The notes beneath the pieces are model-generated. The model was given only the letters and a program-made list of their open reading frames with translations. It made no database searches and was not told where the DNA came from. Below are positions 58,935-64,000 of a stretch of 64,000 nucleotides of DNA, in pieces. The translations under genes and the position numbers were made by a program. The stretch spans positions 372,001 to 436,000 of the forward strand of contig NZ_NSFT01000004.1 in the NCBI RefSeq assembly GCF_002294725.1, in the 5' to 3' direction. The stretch is from Mesorhizobium sp. WSM4313. Lineage in GTDB: Bacteria; Pseudomonadota; Alphaproteobacteria; Rhizobiales; Rhizobiaceae. How positions within the stretch are numbered: the stretch's first letter is position 1; each line of letters starts with the position of its first letter.

Positions 58935-59921
58935 TCAGAAGTCGTTCACGGCCTGCCCGGCGGGGCCGCCGAGATAAGTGTTCCACACATAGTCCCGAAG
59001 CATTTCCCGGTGCTCCATCGTTCGATGGTGGTACCCTGGCCTTTCCGGGTATGACACGCCGGCGAGGTGAAAGAAGGCGCCGTCGATAAACTCATGCCGC
59101 CCGACCGCGCCCGCCATCGTCATCGGCCGCTGTTCCAGCGTTGCGACGGCGACATCCGCCTCGGCGAGTTTCGAATAGAGAACCGCCCAGTTTGCGCCGC
59201 CAGTGTCGAGGCCGAGGTTCAAGCGCGGCTCGAAGTTCAGCTTGCGATGGGCCACGGCGGAGAACCGATAAAAGCAGTAGCCTGCCCATAAATTCCAGTG
59301 CTGATCGCCCGGCTTGGCCTTGTAAACGTGATTTTCGGTGCCGTACGCCCTGCGGCCATATACGGCTTTGCCGTCCAGCTTGGACGGGATGTCGAACGGC
59401 GTTACCGGGAAGCAGTCATGATCGATGAAGCCGAAGAGCTCCGGCTTGAGGTGGCGCACGATGTTGTGGAAGGCCCATGTGATTGCAGTTCCGTGCGATC
59501 TCGACAGGTGCTTTTCGACCCGCATCGGCAGGGCAAGATAGGGCACGCCGCGCATCTTGCAGACATTGGCAATGACCTCCCTTGCCGCAATCTTCGTCGA
59601 ATTGTCGACGACGACCAAGGTCATTCCTGGCGGTTGCATTTCCCACGCCTTCGTTAACGCGTCGATCACCCACGGCACGTTGAAGGCGACCGTGACGCAC
59701 ACGCGCGAGACCCCGGCCTCCTGCAATTCCTTCGCAAGAAGACGCCCGGATGCGCGCCCGCGATGCTCGAAGACGTTGTAGACCACCTGGTTCCTGAGCG
59801 CCCTTAACCGGATAACCGTCCGGCTTCGGCTCAGTCTGTCAACGAGCGGTTTGAATGCCAAAGCTGTCTCGCAATAGCTGTGTCCCGATGTTTTCTTTGC
59901 CCGGCGTCGCTGGGAAATCAA
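58935..59921 (-). CDS. Glycosyltransferase, GT-A/family-2-like
   Basis: A 328-residue putative sugar transferase. GT-A features include VTVAFNVPWVIDALTKAW, the nucleotide-binding VVVDNSTK, and the metal motif D-H-D in FGFIDHDCFPV, followed by GLDTGG and HEFIDGAFFHLAG near the C-terminus. The N-terminal 60 residues are basic and the only start at 59921 is a weak TTG, so the true start could be internal. It begins a cluster of four surface-glycan genes next to tRNA-Arg. Confidence 0.72.
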   Translation of the reverse strand: MISQRRRAKKTSGHSYCETALAFKPLVDRLSRSRTVIRLRALRNQVVYNVFEHRGRASGRLLAKELQEAGVSRVCVTVAFNVPWVIDALTKAWEMQPPGMTLVVVDNSTKIAAREVIANVCKMRGVPYLALPMRVEKHLSRSHGTAITWAFHNIVRHLKPELFGFIDHDCFPVTPFDIPSKLDGKAVYGRRAYGTENHVYKAKPGDQHWNLWAGYCFYRFSAVAHRKLNFEPRLNLGLDTGGANWAVLYSKLAEADVAVATLEQRPMTMAGAVGRHEFIDGAFFHLAGVSYPERPGYHHRTMEHREMLRDYVWNTYLGGPAGQAVNDF

Positions 59922-59961
59922 GCAGCTTGGAGCGTGGCCAGCAGGCGTTTGGGGCTTTGCT

Positions 59962-60621
59962 TCAGCCCCAATCCAAATCGATATTAGCGATATTCTCTCG
60001 CGAAATGCGTTCGCGAAGCGCTCGGATCCTGACGTCCAGATCGGGGGACAACCTCTCGTGGGTCTCGACCAAGATGCGGCCTATCGAACGATAGATTCCT
60101 TCGTCCAGCATGGCCTCGATGCACTCCACCTCGGCACCCTCGATGTCCATTTTCACAATAGCAATGGGGTCGCGAATTGCTTTCAGGAATTCCACCAAAT
60201 CGACGACTTCGACTTCAAAAGCGCTTCCCTTCGCATGTGCGGGCACCTCGAATAGGGATGACCACTCTGTCATTCGGATGTTCTGAGTGTCCGGTCTCTG
60301 ATGGAGAGTAGCCTTTCGCGCTGACCCGCCAACTGCTTTGGGAATGATCGTCACCCGTTTGTCGTCGCCGAACCGGCGCGTCAGCATTTTGAGCGCGGTT
60401 GGGTCGGGCTCGAAAGCTATTACCTTCATGCCATAGCTGAGGGCGTGCCGCGTGACGTCGCCGACATTGGCGCCAAGATCGATAAACAAGCCGTTTGGGG
60501 AGGTGGCTTTCATCAATTGATGAAAGTTGAATTCGGCTTGTCGCTTCGGGCGCGGCGGACGATGCCACCTGCGGTACAGATGCCAGCGCAGTATGAATTC
60601 GAGATAACTTTCCTGTAACAC
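59962..60621 (-). CDS. FkbM family methyltransferase
   Basis: A 219-residue SAM-dependent methyltransferase: the FkbM core LFIDLGANVGDVTRHALSYG, VIAFEPDPTALKML, and IVKMDIEGAEVECIEAML, the family's best conserved block. Starts with GTG (VLQESYLEFILRW). FkbM proteins in polysaccharide loci methylate sugar hydroxyls. Same strand as the glycosyltransferase downstream with 40 bp between. Confidence 0.92.
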   Translation of the reverse strand: MLQESYLEFILRWHLYRRWHRPPRPKRQAEFNFHQLMKATSPNGLFIDLGANVGDVTRHALSYGMKVIAFEPDPTALKMLTRRFGDDKRVTIIPKAVGGSARKATLHQRPDTQNIRMTEWSSLFEVPAHAKGSAFEVEVVDLVEFLKAIRDPIAIVKMDIEGAEVECIEAMLDEGIYRSIGRILVETHERLSPDLDVRIRALRERISRENIANIDLDWG

Positions 60622-60815
60622 AGTCCACCCGCCTTTTGACCGAAGCGGGTATAATCTTGGCTGGATCGAGTATCAACCATGCCTTCACGACGCGACGGGA
60701 AGGTACAGTCGTTCGATTCGTTACCTGGTGCAAAGGAGCGACCCGTCACTGACCTCGCGCTTGCTACTTCGGCTTATGTACGGCTATGTCGCTGATGGGC
60801 TAGGGGAGGTTTGCG

Positions 60816-61406
60816 ATGTCGACATTTTCCAAATGGCTGAGGGAAGTCCGTTCCAAACTGCCGGAGCATGTGACCGTTGGCCGTCACTCTTACGGTGTGA
60901 AAAGGCAGAAGATCATGTTTTCCTCGCAGGACGCTCCGCTGACAATAGGAGCCTTCTGCTCTGTTGCCGGGCGGGTGCTTTTCATGTGCTCCGGCCAGCA
61001 CCCGACCGAGAGCGCAACCTCGTTTCCAATCTACAGCCGATTGCTGAAGCAGCCCGAGCCGATCCCCAATGGCGGCAAGCCGTCCGGCATCACCATCGGC
61101 AACGACGTCTGGATCGGCAATGGCGCGATGATCCTGCCGGGGGTGGAGATCGGCGATGGTGCAGTCGTCGGCGCCGGGGCCGTCGTCACCAAAAATGTGC
61201 CCCCCTATGCGATCGTCGGCGGGTCTCCTGCTCGGCTGATAAGATACCGCTTTCCCGAAGAGATCATCTCGAAGCTGCAGGCGATCCAATGGTGGCATTG
61301 GGACGATGACAAGGTCAAACGTGAGGCGGCCATGCTCACTGGCTCCATCGAAGCTTTCGTCGCGAAGCATTTTGTGGCAGGCACCGCCCTCAATCGGTCG
61401 GGGTAG
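60816..61406 (+). CDS. CatB/XAT-type hexapeptide-repeat acyltransferase
   Basis: A 196-residue left-handed beta-helix O-acetyltransferase: hexapeptide repeats [45 protein letters not shown] in residues 92-136, an N-terminal extension with VGRHSYG typical of CatB-related enzymes, and the catalytic His in CSGQHPTE. In a glycan locus it probably acetylates sugars. The ATG has AGGGGAGG upstream. Same strand as the next gene, 9 bp apart. Confidence 0.92.
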   Translation: MSTFSKWLREVRSKLPEHVTVGRHSYGVKRQKIMFSSQDAPLTIGAFCSVAGRVLFMCSGQHPTESATSFPIYSRLLKQPEPIPNGGKPSGITIGNDVWIGNGAMILPGVEIGDGAVVGAGAVVTKNVPPYAIVGGSPARLIRYRFPEEIISKLQAIQWWHWDDDKVKREAAMLTGSIEAFVAKHFVAGTALNRSG

Positions 61407-61415
61407 ACGGCAGCG

Positions 61416-62381
61416 ATGACGAACTCCTGTTTTTTTATAGCGGCTGACGCCACTTATTTTCCTTATGCCTGCCTGGCGGCGCGCCGAATTTTGGATGTTT
61501 CAAAAAAACCGACGGACGGTTTCATTCTTCATCTTGGCGCCAGCGACGCCGACAAGAGCGTCGCCGATCGTCTGTTGAAGGATCGCGTCCGGGTGGTTGA
61601 TGTAACTGAATCCATGGCCGCATCCAGCTACCGCTTTCGCCCAGGCAGCGTTGCGACGTTCATCCGGCTCTTTGTGGACCAGTTTGCGGAGTTTGCACCT
61701 TACGACCGCATAGCGCATATCGATTGCGACGTGCTTTTCAACCGGGACATTGCCGATCTTGTGGAGCAGCCTCTTCAGGCCGCATTGCTCGCAGCGCATG
61801 ACGATTACATGTATTTCCGGCTAGCCTACCGGCAAAAAATGTCCATGCAGCCGGGCGCGCCGTACTTCAACGCCGGCATCATCGTCTTCAATATGCCGCC
61901 GGTGCGCGAACAGGGACTCATGCAGGAGGCTCGGAGACTCGCCGTCGAAGGCCAGATGAACGATCAAAATGCCCTGAACGTCGTCTTCGAGGGCAAATGG
62001 CAGACGATGCATCCCAACTGGAATTTGCAATCGCTTGGAACGAGAGAGTTTCGTTTCTCGCAAGCCTGGGCCAGGCATTTCGCGGGCGGTAAGCCGTGGG
62101 GCAATCAGGTCGGCGTCGAACTTGAAGCTCTCAGGATATGGCGCGACCTGGCAAAGGACACGCCTTGGGGCAAGCCGTTCGAGCAGCGCATACCCTTCGA
62201 GCGCGGCGTGATGAAGCGCTTCTTCCGGCGCTTCGATGCTGTTGCCGGTCTTTTCGGCAAGGACGTGCAGCGCCGCCGGGCCAGATATGACGGCACGAAG
62301 ATGCATCAGCTCTACGCCCGGCAGGCGGATGAAGGAGCAATGGCGGTCCAGTTTCCCGAAGTGCTTGGCGATTTCGCCTGA
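61416..62381 (+). CDS. Glycosyltransferase family 8 protein
   Basis: A 321-residue retaining glycosyltransferase of the GT8 type: N-terminal AADATYFPYACLAARRIL, the metal-binding DCD in AHIDCDVLFN, YFNAGIIVFNM, MNDQNALNVVF and the C-terminal HFAGGKPWGNQ. These match LgtC/RfaJ-like enzymes acting on lipopolysaccharide or related glycans with UDP-sugars. Last gene of the cluster; a hairpin follows. Confidence 0.93.
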   Translation: MTNSCFFIAADATYFPYACLAARRILDVSKKPTDGFILHLGASDADKSVADRLLKDRVRVVDVTESMAASSYRFRPGSVATFIRLFVDQFAEFAPYDRIAHIDCDVLFNRDIADLVEQPLQAALLAAHDDYMYFRLAYRQKMSMQPGAPYFNAGIIVFNMPPVREQGLMQEARRLAVEGQMNDQNALNVVFEGKWQTMHPNWNLQSLGTREFRFSQAWARHFAGGKPWGNQVGVELEALRIWRDLAKDTPWGKPFEQRIPFERGVMKRFFRRFDAVAGLFGKDVQRRRARYDGTKMHQLYARQADEGAMAVQFPEVLGDFA

Positions 62382-62410
62382 TCAGGCGTCGCTTCGCCCT
62401 CATTGAAAGC

Positions 62411-62448
62411 AAAGCCCGCCGCGGCAATGGGCAACCGCGACGGGCTTG
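62411..62448. terminator. Convergent-gene hairpin
   Basis: AAAGCCCGCCGCGG / CCGCGACGGGCTT with a 10-nt loop between the GT8 gene and the convergent DUF982 gene; can serve both strands. Confidence 0.7.
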
Positions 62449-62487
62449 GCGACGCCCCTGGTGGGACGCCATTGGAAAAATCGAGCG

Positions 62488-62730
62488 CTACGCCAGCAGG
62501 CCGGCGACCTTGGCTGCCTTGCGCAGTGTCTTGCGGGCTTCCACCGGGCTGCGCAGGCCATCGAGTGCATCGCGGCAGACACGGCTTGCCGAGCGCCAGG
62601 CGCCGCCGCGCGCCGGCCCCGGCCAGCGCTGGTCGAGGCATTCCATCGCCTCGAAACAGCTTGATACCTTGCGCTGGCCGTTTGGCTGGAAATCGATCAC
62701 GACTGGTTCGGAAAACCAGACATCGTTCAT
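62488..62730 (-). CDS. DUF982 family protein (second)
   Basis: An 80-residue DUF982 protein: WFSEPVVIDFQPNGQRKVSSCFEAMECLDQRWPG and SRVCRDALDGLRSPVEARKTLRKAAKVAGL. The ATG at 62730 has GGAGGAAGTG, a strong site. Function unknown. It resembles the third member at 62959, 230 bp away in the same orientation, suggesting a tandem duplication. Confidence 0.85.
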   Translation of the reverse strand: MNDVWFSEPVVIDFQPNGQRKVSSCFEAMECLDQRWPGPARGGAWRSASRVCRDALDGLRSPVEARKTLRKAAKVAGLLA

Positions 62731-62958
62731 CACTTCCTCCGTTCTTGTGATTGTCTTTTAGAGCAAGCAATCGGCGCCGGATGGGCGCCCGATGCAGGTT
62801 CGCGAGGCGATGCGGAACCCGCGCGTTAACCAATCATCGCGCATTAGGTTCCGAAGAATCTTAAGGTGGCGACAGGCCGCGTTCGGACCGGCTCATGGGC
62901 ACCGGTTGGCGCGCGATCCGGGCCGCTAAATCGCGCGACCAAGGGCCTTCAAAACGCT

Positions 62959-63204
62959 CTATTCCACCAGCACATGCGCCTCGCGCGCGGCGACGATAAA
63001 GGCCTCCCTGGCGTTGTCCGCCGCGATGTCGCCGCGGATCGCCCGGCGGCAGGCGCGCAGCGCCGCGCCATGCAACGCGCTGCCGGCATCGCGCCATTGG
63101 CCGGTCAGCAGTTCGACGGCTTGCTCCGCGTTGGATATATGCCGGATAGAGCCGGAAACGCCGACGGCGACTTCGACCGGCCTGGAAAACCATCCCTGGA
63201 TCAT
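62959..63204 (-). CDS. DUF982 family protein (third)
   Basis: An 81-residue DUF982 protein: WFSRPVEVAVGVSGSIRHISNAEQAVELLTGQW and ALRACRRAIRGDIAADNAREAFIVAAREAHVLVE. Shared positions with the neighbouring member are WFSxPV, the AxxxLxxxW motif and C-R-x-A. A GGGAGAGC site precedes the ATG at 63204. Function unknown. Confidence 0.85.
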   Translation of the reverse strand: MIQGWFSRPVEVAVGVSGSIRHISNAEQAVELLTGQWRDAGSALHGAALRACRRAIRGDIAADNAREAFIVAAREAHVLVE

Positions 63205-63311
63205 CGCGAAAGCTCTCCCGAAATATGTCGGAACACGAAATTTTGCCGCGTGGTTCCGATCCGGAACGTCAACTTACCGTGAAGCCGTCTCACGAAGGCG
63301 GCGCACGCCGT

Positions 63312-63506
63312 TCATCGGCCAAGCGGCCGCCGCGAAAGCTCCATCAATTCCGCCTCGTCGGTGATGCCCGCCATGTAATTGGCGATGATGCGCGAAGCGC
63401 GCGCTTCCTTCTGTTCGGCGGTCTCGCCCTCGACATTGCCGTTCGCGTAGACACGGCCAAGCATGGCCGTCTCGTCAGGGGTGAATGTGTTGCGCACCGC
63501 GGTCAT
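63312..63506 (-). CDS. Small acidic hypothetical protein
   Basis: A 64-residue soluble protein with the best ribosome site in this region (AGGAGGAAGCC). Sequence FTPDETAMLGRVYANGNVEGETAEQKEARASRIIANYMAGITDEAEL is helical and resembles small rhizobial proteins of unknown function. It ends about 105 bp before the third DUF982 gene on the same strand and may share its transcript. Confidence 0.75.
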   Translation of the reverse strand: MTAVRNTFTPDETAMLGRVYANGNVEGETAEQKEARASRIIANYMAGITDEAELMELSRRPLGR

Positions 63507-63937
63507 GGCTTCCTCCTAATAGCCCGGCCCCTCTCTGCCCCGGCTAACATATTAGCATGCTTCAAGATCGGGAGTGAGTCGCCGGTACATAGCCGCAGGC
63601 CTCTTTGGTCAGCCGCCTCGCCCGGCCTGCTTCCGCGGCTGCGGCTGACCGCTGTTTTGTCGGGTCTCGTTATATTCTTGCCGAATGAGCATTGCGCTGA
63701 TACGCATTAGCAGCACGGAATTTTTCCGAGTCTGCATTGACTTGCGGCGAGAAAAGCGCCGTGCGTTCTGTCCGAGACCAGCAACCCCGACGTGGTGGCA
63801 ACCGGGTTACGAAGGGGTTCTGGTCGAAAAGAAGCAGGGCAGGTCCCGTCCAAATCGGGGCACGCCCGTCAACGCTCTGGAACTCCGAAGCCATTGCCCC
63901 CATGGCCTTCGGAAGAGCATGAACCATGGGGAAATCG
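63507..63937. other. Intergenic region near the right edge
   Basis: About 430 bp without a supported gene. A palindrome GCTAA-CATA-TTAGC lies at 63543-63556, just upstream of the small minus-strand gene. A frame on the minus strand at 63670-63963 shows no family likeness and is taken as a shadow. Confidence 0.45.
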
Positions 63938-64000
63938 ATGGTCACCAAGAAACTTACCGCCAACGCAGAAAGCGCGGCAGCCTTTCTTGCGGTGATGGGC
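63938..64000 (+). CDS. N-terminal fragment of a probable ArsR-type regulator (cut by window edge)
   Basis: Twenty-one codons are visible from the ATG at 63938, preceded by GGGGAAA. The sequence VTKKLTANAESAAAFLAVMG looks like the start of an ArsR/NolR-type winged-helix protein, in which an A-x-FLxxMx(N) helix precedes the recognition domain. The evidence is short; the assignment rests on this resemblance only. Confidence 0.45.
   Translation, partial: MVTKKLTANAESAAAFLAVMG

Noticed and set aside
63670..63963. 97-codon minus-strand frame at the right edge
   Set aside because: No ribosome site, no family likeness, overlaps the likely start of the partial ArsR-type gene.

Overview
The window is high-GC alphaproteobacterial chromosomal DNA. 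Gene content and style point to Rhizobiales, most likely Mesorhizobium or a close relative: a MucR/Ros regulator, three DUF982 proteins, an array of three DUF680-type small exported proteins (a family I know essentially from Mesorhizobium), Omp25/31-type porin, HdaA next to a PerM-like protein, and many RIME-like intergenic palindromes. This is inference from families; no rRNA or other decisive marker is present. The window is mostly core genome with dense short palindromic repeats. I see no transposase, integrase, prophage or CRISPR array.

Left part (1-16.6 kb): a truncated flippase-like membrane gene; a secreted AhpD-like protein divergent from a TetR regulator with twin operators; rlmJ; an AraC regulator divergent from a VOC protein and a DoxX gene whose 3' end looks frameshifted; TetR/DinB; a Lys/Ala-rich histone H1-like protein; GST, TfoX-N and GFA genes; a porin; a pteridine-reductase-like SDR translationally coupled to uvrC; then pgsA-moaD-moaE.

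Middle (16.7-34.5 kb): a fluoride-resistance operon (fluoride riboswitch with a terminator, crcB-crcB-DUF190); ndk; GST/DinB genes; a glycine-rich tandem-repeat exported protein; a GGDEF cyclase; a frameshifted GIY-YIG-like gene; a sterol-desaturase-family hydroxylase; a UvrD-type helicase; a LysR regulator divergent from a 2-oxoglutarate/Fe(II) oxygenase that overlaps an EamA exporter carrying an in-frame palindromic repeat insertion; mucR; several small conserved genes.

Right part (34.9-64 kb): an ABC-F protein; a zinc-ribbon gene boxed in by inverted repeats; a molybdopterin oxidoreductase; an arginase-family hydrolase; dapB; a nitrate/taurine-type ABC importer; a ParDE-like toxin-antitoxin pair; an OmpR/TctE-type two-component system; the DUF680 array with two GAACCG-NN-CGGTTC palindromes upstream; sixA; purMN divergent from pgsA2-perM-hdaA; a Phd-VapC pair; an LCP-like protein; tRNA-Pro; a flavin monooxygenase; an unusual FMN-reductase/SnoaL fusion; an NDUFS4-like complex I subunit; tRNA-Arg followed by a four-gene surface-glycan cluster; and two more DUF982 genes. 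The right edge cuts a probable ArsR-type gene.

The most noteworthy items are the oxygenase-exporter module with the repeat-derived loop, the DUF680 array with its palindromic putative operators, the complete fluoride riboswitch operon, the reductase/SnoaL fusion, and two apparent single-base frameshifts.
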